From Halorussus ruber (GTDB lineage: Archaea; Halobacteriota; Halobacteria; Halobacteriales; Haladaptataceae): a DNA stretch of 64,000 bases. Shown in pieces: positions 7,514 to 16,700 of the stretch. How positions within the stretch are numbered: the stretch's first letter is position 1; every line of letters begins with the position of its first letter. The stretch lies in the NCBI RefSeq assembly GCF_004765785.1, contig NZ_SBIT01000009.1, positions 186,001-250,000 of the forward strand, written 5' to 3'. The translations under genes were made by a program, and so were the position numbers. The notes beneath the pieces were generated by a model. The model saw nothing but the letters and a program-made list of their open reading frames with translations, searched no databases and had not been told where the DNA came from.

Positions 7514-8806
7514 TTACTCTTTATCCGAGCCGAGTATCCGCCGGATTCGCTCGGCCAGCGACTCGCGGAGGCCCCGGAAATCGCCCGCGTTCGGGGGACT
7601 CTTGGCTTCTATCCCGCCGGATTTCGAGTCCCTGTCGGTTGGCTTCTTCACGGCGGAACTTAGCCCCGGATACGGGAACTGGTGGGCGCGCCACGACTTG
7701 GGGAAAGAGTGTCGTCCCGGCAGGTCGGGCGAGCGCCCGGCGACGGCCTCGGCGTCGAGGTTCGAGTAGACCGCGCCGTCGGCGTGGAACAGGCCGTTGA
7801 CCCGGCCCTTCTGGCGTGGGTTCCGGAGGTAGGCCGGGCGGAGCATCAGACTCCAGAAGAAGTCGCCGTCGATGGTCCCCTCCTCGCGGAGGTCGTTCAT
7901 CGTCGGCGCGAGGCTGGCGAGGTTGGGCGCGAAGCGCGAGGGCGGTTCTTCGAGCGTGCGCTGCCACTCGGTACACCAGAGGGGTTTTCTCGATTCTGTG
8001 TCCCCTGTGTCCCCTGTGCCCCCTATTTCGTCGGCGAGCGCGCGCTGCGTTTCCGCGTAACGCCGGGCCGCAGTCGGGTTCTTCGGGAGATTCATGTGGA
8101 ACTGATAGGCGTCGAGGCCGCGGAGTCCGTCGAGTGCGTCGCTATCGTCGTAGAACTTGGCGAAGCGCACGTCTTTCGTGCCCATCGTGAGGAGCGCATC
8201 GGGGGTTTGCTGGCGGACCGCCCGGAGCGCGTCGAGGACGAAGTCCCGGCGCGGCTGGACCTTCCCGGGTTCGTTCATGATTTCGGTGGCGAGGAGGCGG
8301 TCGTCTTCGGCGTACTCCTGCGCCCACCGCCGCGCGAAGTGGATGGGAGAGCGGGCGTACCCCTTCCAGTTGCGCGGTTGGAGGACTTCGGACCGAGACG
8401 GGGAGTGGACGCCGAAGGCGTTCCGCGGGTCGGTCGCGTGGAGGTTCTCCTCGGTGGGCGGGGACTTCGGCGGGGCCTCGAACAGGACGACGAGCGGTCG
8501 GATACCGCGGGCCTCGCAGGCGGTCAGGAAATGCTCGACGTGGGCGAAGAAGGTCGGTCCCTCCTCGCGCCAGTACTCGTAGGAGGCGAACACCCGGAGG
8601 CTGTTCAGGCCGAGGTCCGCGGCGTACCCGAGGTCGCGCTCGACGAGGTGATTGCGGTAGTCGGCCCACATCTGGTAGGCGTTCCAGTCCTTCTGCGGGA
8701 GGTACACCGCGCCCCTCTCTCCTCGGGGTTGGCTCCTCTCTCCTCGGGGTTGGCTCCTCTCTCCTCGGGGTCGGGACGCTTCCCCGAATTGGGATTCGTC
8801 GTCCAC
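7514..8806 (-). CDS. GH5-like (cellulase-superfamily) glycoside hydrolase
   Basis: 430 residues with a TIM-barrel glycosidase pattern: AADLGLNSLRVFASYEYW near residues 62-79, the acid/base Glu179 in LLATEIMNEPG, an Asp/His-rich barrel strand (LDAYQFHMNL), and a likely nucleophile Glu280 in PLWCTEWQ. This is clan GH-A organisation, closest in feel to GH5 mannanase/glucanase-like proteins. No Sec or Tat signal is visible, so a cytosolic role is suggested. The N-terminus carries three copies of RSQPRGE from a 21-bp tandem repeat, and a GDT microrepeat sits at about residues 263-271. The tail (residues 360-430) is low-complexity and basic. The substrate is unknown. Confidence 0.75.
   Translation of the reverse strand: MDDESQFGEASRPRGERSQPRGERSQPRGERGAVYLPQKDWNAYQMWADYRNHLVERDLGYAADLGLNSLRVFASYEYWREEGPTFFAHVEHFLTACEARGIRPLVVLFEAPPKSPPTEENLHATDPRNAFGVHSPSRSEVLQPRNWKGYARSPIHFARRWAQEYAEDDRLLATEIMNEPGKVQPRRDFVLDALRAVRQQTPDALLTMGTKDVRFAKFYDDSDALDGLRGLDAYQFHMNLPKNPTAARRYAETQRALADEIGGTGDTGDTESRKPLWCTEWQRTLEEPPSRFAPNLASLAPTMNDLREEGTIDGDFFWSLMLRPAYLRNPRQKGRVNGLFHADGAVYSNLDAEAVAGRSPDLPGRHSFPKSWRAHQFPYPGLSSAVKKPTDRDSKSGGIEAKSPPNAGDFRGLRESLAERIRRILGSDKE
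8711..8783 (-). repeat. 21-bp in-frame tandem repeat at the 5' end of the GH5-like gene
   Basis: The motif cctcggggttggctcctct recurs at 8721, 8742 and 8763 (period 21) and encodes repeated RSQPRGE. It is the same unit length and copy number as the repeat that opens the nitrilase gene, but unrelated in sequence. Confidence 0.9.
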
Positions 8807-8834
8807 GGAGAAGTGGAGTAAATATCAAGGTAAA

Positions 8835-9032
8835 AACGTTCGGTCGCTTCGTCTCGAACGTTTGGTCACGTCGTCTCGAACATCGGTGGGTTGCTTCGTC
8901 TCGGACATCGGTTGATTGCGTCGAGACATCGGTCACTCGGGCAAACGCGGGCGAGTCGTTCGGGCGGACGAGGGCGACGTGTTCGGAAGACAAGGGCGAC
9001 GTGTTCAGAGGACAAGGGCGACGTGTTCGGGC
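8835..9032. repeat. Two iteron-like tandem repeat arrays beside the candidate origin
   Basis: The first array (8835-8925) has four degenerate 22-25 bp units of the form aacrttcggtcgcttcgtctcg. The second (8967-9032) has three 22-bp units of gacaagggcgacgtgttcgg starting at 8967, 8989 and 9011. They are direct repeats next to the inverted origin-box-like modules at 9065-9409, where iterons would be expected if the region is a replication origin. No gene is credible in 8807-9064. Confidence 0.75.
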
Positions 9033-9064
9033 AGACAAACGTGGCGTCTCCCCGTGGTACACGT

Positions 9065-9409
9065 AACCACCATTTCCGCTGTTTCGTTTGTTTCGATTCA
9101 TTTATAAAATCCCCCACCCCGGAGTTCCTCTGAATCGTTCTCGGACGGTGGGGTGGGACCGAGTCGCCGGACTCCTCGACAGAGGTTGCGAAGTTAATTC
9201 CTTCACCGAAGTAGACGAAATAGACTACTCTGACTAGTTTGCGGATACTGTTTCTACGACTAGGACAAGAAACTTCCCCTTTCTAGAGAGCGTTCCGGAG
9301 GACTACCCACCCTACCCTTCTCTACGAAAATACAGCGGAACGATGGGGTGGGGGTGTTTCTTAAATAACCGATTCAGATGAATCAGCGGAATCAGCGGAA
9401 CGGGTGGTT
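9065..9409. other. Candidate replication origin: inverted ORB-like modules with G-strings upstream of orc1
   Basis: The minus-strand reading of 9065-9085 and the plus strand of 9389-9409 match at 18 of 21 bases, around the core cagcggaa and ending ggtggtt. On the inner side each module carries a perfect G-string, ggggtggggg, at 9345-9354 and inverted at 9111-9120. A further cagcggaacgatgggg copy lies at 9333-9348. Both modules contain an AT-rich TATA-like stretch (ttataaat, cttaaata). Haloarchaeal origins are known to sit beside orc1/cdc6 genes, with inverted origin recognition boxes carrying G-strings. That this is an active origin is inference. Confidence 0.6.
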
Positions 9410-9451
9410 TCGACAGCTTCAAGGCCGGGCCGCTACTCCGCCACGAGTACC

Positions 9452-10666
9452 ATGGGCTCTTTCGACTTCGTCCGCGAGTACTCTCCGTACACTAATCGTG
9501 AGGCGTTACTGGACGATTACACGCCGGACACGCTGGTCGGGCGTGACGACGAACTGGAGGAGTACCACGGCGCGCTCCAGCCCGCCATCTACGGCGAACA
9601 GCCCGACAATATTTTCCTCTACGGCAAGGCCGGTGTGGGCAAGACCGCCGCGACGCGATTCCTCCTGAACAAACTCGAGGACAACGCCGAGCAGTACGAG
9701 GACCTCGACGTTCGCACGGAAATCATCAACTGCGACGGCCTGAACTCGTCGTACCGAGTCGCCAGCAACCTCGTCAACACCATGCGAAATCCCTCGAACC
9801 ACATCAGCGAGACGGGCTACTCGCGCTCGCAGGTCTACGACCTCATGTGGGAGGAACTCGACGACTACGGCGGCATCATCCTCATCGTGCTGGACGAAAT
9901 CGACCACCTCAAGGACGACTCCATACTTTATCAACTCTCGCGTGCGCGCGAGAACGAGAATCTCACCGAGGCCCGCATCGGTCTCATCGGCATCTCTAAC
10001 GACCTCACCTTCCGCGACTCGCTCTCTCCGAAAGTCCGCTCGTCGCTCTGCGAACGCGCTATCTCCTTCTCGACGTACGACGCCAACGAACTCCGCGCGG
10101 TCCTCGAACAGCGCAAGGAAGTCGCGTTCAAAGACGACGTGCTGACCGACGACGTGGTGCCGCTGTGCGCCGCGTTCGGCGCGCAGGAGTCCGGCGACGC
10201 CCGAAAGGCCCTCGACCTCCTGCTCAAGGCCGGTGACCTCGCCCGCGAGGAGAACGACCAGCAAGTCGCCGAGGAGCACGTCCGGCGCGGCCGCCAACTC
10301 CTCGAACGCGAGCAGGTCGCCCGCGGCATCGCGGACCTCAACGACCACGAGCGCCTCGTCGTCTACGCCCTCGCCACGCTCGAAGCCGAGGGCGACACGC
10401 CCGCTCGCTCCCGAGAAATCTACACGCGCTACAAGTCGCTGGCCGACGCCGCCGGGAAGGACTCGCTGACGGCGCGCTGGCTCCGTGAACATCTGGACGA
10501 CCTCGCCATGCTCGGCATCCTCAACGTCACGGAAATCAACGAGGGGTCGGCGGGCGGGAAATACCGGGAGTACGACCTCCAGCAGGACCTCGCGGTGGTG
10601 CTGGACGCCCTCGAAGAGACCTTCGAGTCGATGGGGGTCCACGCGAGCGTGAAGGGCTATCTATAG
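9452..10666 (+). CDS. orc1: Orc1/Cdc6-type replication initiator
   Basis: 404 residues, standard for archaeal Orc1/Cdc6. An AAA+ ATPase domain contains Walker A GKAGVGKT at 58-65, Walker B IILIVLDEID at about 142-151, and sensor-1 region IGLIGISNDL. The C-terminal winged helix (about 310-404, LVVYALATLEAEGD...) should bind origin boxes. These proteins recognise origin DNA and load MCM helicase. ATG 9452 follows a TATA-like cttaaata (9359-9366) that lies inside the right origin module, so initiator binding could also autoregulate the gene. Haloarchaea carry several orc paralogs; this one is probably paired with the adjacent origin. Confidence 0.95.
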   Translation: MGSFDFVREYSPYTNREALLDDYTPDTLVGRDDELEEYHGALQPAIYGEQPDNIFLYGKAGVGKTAATRFLLNKLEDNAEQYEDLDVRTEIINCDGLNSSYRVASNLVNTMRNPSNHISETGYSRSQVYDLMWEELDDYGGIILIVLDEIDHLKDDSILYQLSRARENENLTEARIGLIGISNDLTFRDSLSPKVRSSLCERAISFSTYDANELRAVLEQRKEVAFKDDVLTDDVVPLCAAFGAQESGDARKALDLLLKAGDLAREENDQQVAEEHVRRGRQLLEREQVARGIADLNDHERLVVYALATLEAEGDTPARSREIYTRYKSLADAAGKDSLTARWLREHLDDLAMLGILNVTEINEGSAGGKYREYDLQQDLAVVLDALEETFESMGVHASVKGYL

Positions 10667-10669
10667 GAC

Positions 10670-10680
10670 CCACTTTTTGC
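10670..10680 (+). terminator. T-run terminator after orc1
   Basis: ccactttttgc follows the orc1 stop codon (10664-10666) by a few bases. A T5 run right behind a gene fits archaeal termination. Confidence 0.4.
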
Positions 10681-10860
10681 TGCACTCGGTCGGTCTGAGC
10701 CGCGGGCTCAGACGCTCCCTCGCTGGCAAAAACGTGGGGAAAACCCTGCGTCACTCCCTCCGTCGCTTTGGGCGAGGCGGCTTGCCGCCTCGCCCTTGCT
10801 CCGTCGAGGGATTCCTTGGTCCGGTCGCTCACTTCGTTCGCTCGCGGTACAACTGCTAGC
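10681..10860. repeat. Hairpin-rich intergenic element downstream of orc1
   Basis: No credible gene lies between 10667 and 11209. This part holds near-perfect hairpins: tctgagcc/ggctcaga at 10694-10712, and gggcgaggcgg/ccgcctcgccc around a cttg loop at 10770-10795. A ggtcgctc...gctcgcgg stem occupies about 10821-10848. The style matches the structured repeats elsewhere in the window, but the terminal motifs of family A are not present, so it may be a separate family. It ends at a gctagc site, as family B copies do. Confidence 0.55.
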
Positions 10861-10866
10861 CTGGAC

Positions 10867-10975
10867 CGCACAGCACCGCAACCGTATCGCAATCGCACAG
10901 CACCGCAACCGTACCGCAATCGCACAGCACCGCAACCGTATCGCAATCGCACAGCACCGCGACCGCACCGCGTGG
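10867..10975. repeat. 27-bp tandem repeat
   Basis: The unit cgcacagcaccgcaaccgta plus tcgcaat (27 bp) starts at 10867, 10894, 10921 and 10948, and the last copy decays into gaccgcaccgcg. The accgcaaccg core is also found in the family B elements near 22.3 and 55.9 kb, so the array may be an expansion of part of such an element. The rest of the gap (10976-11209) is AT-rich before the exporter gene, without a certain promoter. Confidence 0.85.
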
Positions 10976-11209
10976 CTGATTCGGCCTTCGCTCCCCTGAC
11001 AGACCGATGTAGGTGTGCTAAAGACAACTAATTATTTCTAAAGAGGTTGTATTTATTACCTATTCGGACTCAGCGATGCTCGACCGCAGAACTCGTCGGG
11101 TCGTCCGACCCCGGCTCTCGTCCGACCCTCGCCTATAACCTCCTCGCCGTGCTACTCTGTCTGAACTCCGTCGCCGAAAGACGGACTCGGGGAAACTGGG
11201 GGACACACC

Positions 11210-13738
11210 GTGGCACTCGACTATCAGCGCGTCATCGACTGGCTGGACGACCGCATCGTCACCAGACCGGGCAGAATCGTCGCCGCCTTCCTCGTCGTGA
11301 CGGCGGTCTTCGCGGTCGGATTCACCAACGTCTCGACCGACTCGGGCACCGAGAGCTTCGCCGAGGACGTGCCCGAACAGGACGCGCTGGAGGCGGTCAA
11401 CCGCGAGTTCGACCCCGCCTTCGGGCCGGGGACGACCACGACGCAACTCATCCACACCGGGGAAAACGTCCTCTCGAAGCCCGCGCTCGTCCGGATGCTC
11501 ACGGTCCAGTACCGCCTCGAACGCCGGGAGGGCCTCAGGATAACCGGCGCAGTCGGCCCCGCCAGCATCGTCGCGCGGACCCTCGACCCCGAGGCCACCA
11601 CCGCCGAGGAGCAACTCCGGGCGGTCGAACGCGCGACACCCAATCGAATCGACGCCGCGGTCCGGGCCGCAGCCCGTGGCAATCCCACCTTCCGGAACCT
11701 CCTGAGTAAGGACTTCAACCCGCAGTCGGCCGCGGCCTCCGCCTCGATTACCATCGTCGAACACGCCGTTCCCGGTCTCGCCGCCGACCAGCAAGCAGCG
11801 GGCATCAACCCCATGACGGGCATCCAGCGCGAGATGCAGTCAGTCACCGAGTCGGTCGGCGGCGACGTGCGCGTCTTCGGTTCGGGCATCATCGACGCCG
11901 AGTTCGGGACCGTCATCGGCGACACCCTCATCATCGTCGTGCCCGCCGCGGCGGTTCTCATCGTCGTCTTCCTCGTGGTCGCCTATCGAGACCTCGCGGA
12001 CTTGCTTCTCGGAATCGTCGCGCTCGTGATGGCAATCGTCTGGACGTTCGGCTTCATGGGCTTCGCGGGCATCGCGTTCAACCAGATTCTCATCGCGGTT
12101 CCGCCCCTTCTCCTCGCGGTCGGCATCGACTTCGGCATCCACGCGGTCAACCGCTACCGCGAGGAGCGCGTCGAGGGATTCGGCGTCGCCGACTCGATGC
12201 GGACCGCGACCGACCAGCTCCTCGTGGCCTTCTTCATCGTGACGACCACCTCGGTCATCGGCTTCGCGTCGAACCTCACCAGCCAGCTCATCCCCATCCG
12301 CGACTTCGGCGTGGTCGCCAGCGTCGGCATCGTCTTCACCGCGCTCATCTTCGGCGTCTTCCTCCCCTCCGCGAAGGTCTTGCTGGACTACACCCGCGAG
12401 AAGTACCCCATCCCCACCTTCAGCCAGACTCCGCTCGGCTCCGAGGACTCGGTCCTCGGCCGTGCGCTGACCGGCGGGGTCGCCATCGCCGGGCGCGTGC
12501 CCCTCGCTTTCCTCCTGCTCACCGCCGCCTTCACCGCCGGGGCGACGGGCTACGCGACCGGGGTGGACACCTCCTTCAGCGACGAGCAGTTTCTCCCGCC
12601 CGAGGAGACTCCTGACTACCTTCGGACACTTCCGGAACCGTTCAGACCCAACGAATACACCGTCACCCGCGATATCAATTTCCTCGAAGACAACTTCGAG
12701 ACCGGCGAGGACGAGGAGGTGGTCATCTACGTCGAGGGGCCGATGACCCGCGACGTGGCGCTCGAAGCCATCCATCGGGCGGGCGCGGACCCGCCGGACA
12801 CCTTTATCACGGAGCGAACGGGGGCCGGGACCGGAGCGGCCCGCCGCGCCAGCGAGCAGAGCATCGTCACCGTCGTCCGGTCGCTCGCCGCGACGAATCC
12901 CGAGTTCGCCCGCCTCGTCGCCCGCAACGACCGCGACGGCAACGGTATCCCCGACGACAATCTGGACGAAATCTACGCCGCCGTCTTCGACTCGGAGTAC
13001 GCGCCCGTTGCCAGCCAGTACCTCGCGGAGGACCGCCGGAGCGCCCGCGTGATTTACTCGGTCGAGGCCGACGCCGACCCGGCGGAAGTGACCGCAGACG
13101 CCCGCACCGTCGCGGACCGGTATCGCTACGACGCCACCGCGACGGGCAACATCGTGGTCTTTCAGGCCATCTCGGACCTCATCTTCGAGTCGGCAATCGT
13201 CAGCCTCGCGGTCGCACTCGCCGGGACAGCCGTCTTCCTCGTCCTCGTCTACTGGGTTTTCACGGGCCGACCCACGCTCGGCATCGCCAACCTCGTGCCC
13301 ATCGTGGTCACGGTGGCCGCGCTCGCGGGAACGATGCGGTTGGTCGGCATCTCACTCAACGCCTTCACCGCGACGGTGCTGGCCATCACCATCGGTCTCG
13401 GCATCGACTACTCGGTCCACGTGGTCCACCGGTTTACTGATGAACGAGAGCTGTACGACACCCTCCCCGCGCTCAGACGGACCATCACCGGGACCGGCGG
13501 CGCGCTGACCGGGAGCATGCTCACCACCGTCTTCGGCATCGGCGTCCTCGTGCTGGCGGTGTTCCCCGCAATCGGGCAGTTCGGTCTCCTGACCGCGCTC
13601 AGCGTGGTCTACTCCTACCTCGCGTCGGTCCTCGTCCTGCCCTCGGTGCTGGCAGTCTGGGCGCGCTTGTTCGCCGTCGAGTCCCGAGCGGACGCCTCGG
13701 GCACCTCGAACGGCGCGGCCGCTGGCGAGGCGGAGTGA
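11210..13738 (+). CDS. RND/MMPL-family transporter
   Basis: 842 residues with the double-repeat layout of RND exporters (HAE2/MMPL-like): TM1 near 22-40, an extracellular domain to about 235, and a five-helix sterol-sensing-type block at about 240-400 with VGIDFGIHAVNRYREE. After TM7 (about 420-440) comes a second extracellular domain, then the mirrored block with GLGIDYSVHVVHRFTDE near residue 735. The paired Asp residues in GIDFGIH and GIDYSVH are the proton-relay positions of the family. The start is GTG 11210. A larger homolog is encoded at 42142. The cargo is unknown; lipids or hydrophobic compounds are typical. It converges on the S-layer-like gene, and the surface-protein genes beyond suggest envelope work. 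Confidence 0.88.
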   Translation: MALDYQRVIDWLDDRIVTRPGRIVAAFLVVTAVFAVGFTNVSTDSGTESFAEDVPEQDALEAVNREFDPAFGPGTTTTQLIHTGENVLSKPALVRMLTVQYRLERREGLRITGAVGPASIVARTLDPEATTAEEQLRAVERATPNRIDAAVRAAARGNPTFRNLLSKDFNPQSAAASASITIVEHAVPGLAADQQAAGINPMTGIQREMQSVTESVGGDVRVFGSGIIDAEFGTVIGDTLIIVVPAAAVLIVVFLVVAYRDLADLLLGIVALVMAIVWTFGFMGFAGIAFNQILIAVPPLLLAVGIDFGIHAVNRYREERVEGFGVADSMRTATDQLLVAFFIVTTTSVIGFASNLTSQLIPIRDFGVVASVGIVFTALIFGVFLPSAKVLLDYTREKYPIPTFSQTPLGSEDSVLGRALTGGVAIAGRVPLAFLLLTAAFTAGATGYATGVDTSFSDEQFLPPEETPDYLRTLPEPFRPNEYTVTRDINFLEDNFETGEDEEVVIYVEGPMTRDVALEAIHRAGADPPDTFITERTGAGTGAARRASEQSIVTVVRSLAATNPEFARLVARNDRDGNGIPDDNLDEIYAAVFDSEYAPVASQYLAEDRRSARVIYSVEADADPAEVTADARTVADRYRYDATATGNIVVFQAISDLIFESAIVSLAVALAGTAVFLVLVYWVFTGRPTLGIANLVPIVVTVAALAGTMRLVGISLNAFTATVLAITIGLGIDYSVHVVHRFTDERELYDTLPALRRTITGTGGALTGSMLTTVFGIGVLVLAVFPAIGQFGLLTALSVVYSYLASVLVLPSVLAVWARLFAVESRADASGTSNGAAAGEAE

Positions 13739-13760
13739 CAAAAAAGAGGCGCTCGAAGGT
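13739..13760 (-). terminator. T6 run ending the S-layer-like transcript
   Basis: On the minus strand, 18-40 bases past the stop codon of the gene at 13779, the sequence reads gcctcttttttgtca. This is a plausible U-tract terminator between the two convergent genes. Confidence 0.4.
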
Positions 13761-13778
13761 CAGATGGCTGTCTGGCCG

Positions 13779-16700
13779 TTACGCGCCGACTGCGGGCGGC
13801 GCGACCGCCGAGGAGTTACCTTCGGTCGCGTTGACGAGCTCCTGCGGCGAGACCTCCTCGCCGTTGAGGACGAACGTCGCGTTGCTCAGGTCGCCCTCCG
13901 CGGACACGTCGCTGATCTGCCCTGCGAACCGCCACGTGTCGCTCTGGTCGTTGACACCGAGTTGCCCCGTGGCGGTCTGTCCCTCGACGGTGTCGCTCGA
14001 CTCGGTGTCGTCGCCGGGTTCGATGTTCCCGTTGACGCTGACCGAGTAGTTCAGCGGGTTGTCGCCGCGCTGGACTTCGAGCGTGTTCGGAAGCTGTCCC
14101 TCGTCGGTCTGGTTAGCGGCGGCGTCCGTCTCGTTGCCTGCGTCGTCGTCGCCGTTCTCCGCCGCGCCAGTTTCATTTCCCTCTGCGGTCGTGGTCGTCG
14201 TCTCGTTCCCTCCTGCTTCGGTTTCGTTCGTCGTGGTCGTAGTCGTCGTAGTCTCGTTCTGTGCACCGTCCTGCTGTCCTTCGCCCTCCGGCACGACCTC
14301 GAACTGGACGATGTCGGTGTTGTCACCGTCGTCCACTTCGAGCGTGTAGGTGCCGGGTTCGACGTTCTCGGCGGTCAGGTTGACCGACCAGACGCCGGTG
14401 CGGCCCCACTCGTCGGTCGCGGCCGAGTCGAACTCGGCGGCGCTCGGGCCGTCGATGACCTCGACCGTGATGGTGTTGTCGTCGGGCCGCCGGTTAGTCA
14501 CGCCCTGGATGGTCATCGTCTGACCGACCTCGATGGGAGTGACGTCGGTCCGGAAGGCCGTTCCGGTCGGCTGGCCAGCTTGGTTCTGGGGCGCGATGGC
14601 CGTGACCGAGGTCGCCGCGTCGGCGTACCGGAAGTTCTGAGTCAGGATGAGGTCGTCGCTACCGGCTTCGTCGGTCGTCTCGTCGGTGATGCGTTCGGTG
14701 ACCTGCTCTTGGGTCAGGCCAGCACCGAAGCTCGTAATCCACGATTCGAGCGACGCGATGTCCGCGTCGTCGACGCCCGGCAGGACGCCGTCACCGACGA
14801 CGGCGTCGCGGCCGAGGCCGATGACCATGCCGCGAATCTGGCCCTCGTTGAGCTGTCGGCCATCGCGGGTGACGAGTTCGATGTCGTCCTCCTCGAAGAT
14901 GTCGTTGTCGTCGACGCTGACCGTCTCGGTGACGGTCCGGCCGCGCGAGTCGATCATCACGACGAGGACTTCGTCGAGGCCGGGCGCGACGCCCGTGACT
15001 TCGACGGTGCCGTCCTCGACGGCGATCTGCTCGTTGTACGTGCGGAAGACGTACGTCGGGTTCCGTTCCTGCGTGTCGTTCTGCTGTTGGTTCTGGAACG
15101 TCATCGGTGGCGCGTCTCCGAACGCCGCGGCCAGCGAGGAGTTACCGCCAGTGCCGCCGAGCGTCGGCTCGGTGACGATGATGGAACTCTGCTCGCTGGT
15201 GGCGCTACTGAACTCGGAGGTGGTGAGCGTCTCCGCGACTTCGCCGTTCTGGGTCACGTCCACGGCCTCGACCACGCCGAGGCGGTAGCGACCGGGGATG
15301 CTCAGGATGTCGTTAGCCTGCGAGAGGCGCACGTCGCGCTCCTCCCACTCGCCGTCGGCGTCGACGCTGATGAAGTCGCTCTGGCTGAGCTCGCCGTCCT
15401 CGTTGATGTCCACGAGTTCCCAGTCGCCCTGGTCGCGGACGTACACCGCGACGTCGTCGACGCCGGGTGCGGCGGTCCCGCGGACGTCGACTTCCTGACC
15501 GGCGATGTAGGTGCCTGCGGGACTGTCGATGTTGAGGACGCCTTCGCGGACGTCGAGCGAGAAGTCGTCCTCGGTGTCACCGAGGTCTGCCGCGACCTCC
15601 GAGACGTTCTGGTCGGCGTCGTAGAGGTTCACGTCGACGCTCGTGTCGTCGAGGTACGTGGTGTCGAGCTGACCGACGCCGAGGCCGGTATCGTCGTCGA
15701 TTTCGACCTGCGCCCACGCGAAGTCGTCTCTGCCGTCGTCGTTGGTGTCGAAGCTACCGCGGTCGATGACGTCCTCCACGTCGCGGAAGACGCGCTCGTC
15801 GACCTGGTTGTTCCGGAAGTCGGTGTCCTCGATGGTGACGATGTGCGTCGCACCGGCAGTCGAGCCCCGGACGGTGTACTTGACGTTCTGGCCCCGCGTC
15901 GCCTCGTCGTTGTCGAGGTCGAGGACCGGGTTGTCGTCACCGGTCACCGAGATGACCGTCGAGCGAGTCGCCGCCCCGGAGTCGAGTTCGTCCCAGCCTT
16001 CGACCGTGATGGTGTAGTCACCGGCGTCCTGGTCGCTCAGGTCGATGGCCCAGTAGGCGGCTTCGAGGTCCTCAGTGGGTTGGCCCTCGGTCTCGTTGAG
16101 TTGGCCGAGCCCCTGCAGGTACTCGATGCCGGTCTCGGTGCCGCGCTGACCGGGGTTCTCGACCAGCTCGGGGTTCCCAGCGTACGGTCCCTGAAGCCGC
16201 TGGCGCTGTTGCTCCGAGAGGTCATCGACCTGCGTGAGCACGTCGCCGGTGATTTCGTTACCGTCCTCGTCGGTGACTTCGAGCGACAGGTCTTCTGCGC
16301 GCTGGAAGTTCCACTCGGCGCTGATGAGGAGGGTCTCGTCCTCCTGGACGGTCGAGCCCTCGACGTCGACGCCGCGCGTGTTGAAGACTTCGAGGTCGGT
16401 CACGCGCGGTGTCTGGACGGTCACGCCGATGTTGGCGGCTCGGCCGTCGATGGCGTACTGACCTAGCTCTTGGTCCTCGGGGATGGGCGATTCGAGCGGA
16501 ATGCCCTCCGCGTTACCCGAGACGCCGATGAGGTTGGCCGGATTTACCTGCTCGCCGTTCTCCGTGACGAAGTCGACGTTGTCCTCACCTTGGAAGACGA
16601 CCGGTTTCTGTTCGGAGACGACGACGTCGTTCGGTCCGCCGACCCCCGGATTGAACGTCGGCTGATTGCCCCCGCGCTGTACGTCCGCACCCAACACGGC

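Noticed and set aside
8142-9101. 319-codon minus-strand frame across the iteron-like region
   Set aside because: It translates the tandem repeats into Arg/Pro-rich low complexity, and overlaps the GH5-like gene in another frame.
10867-10975. CRISPR array
   Set aside because: The 27-bp units are contiguous with no unique spacers; no cas genes in the window.
13764-16466. 900-codon plus-strand frame antisense to the S-layer-like gene
   Set aside because: Composition is a Val/Asp/Arg shadow of the acidic glycoprotein; no motif or signal peptide, whereas the minus strand has a complete S-layer signature.
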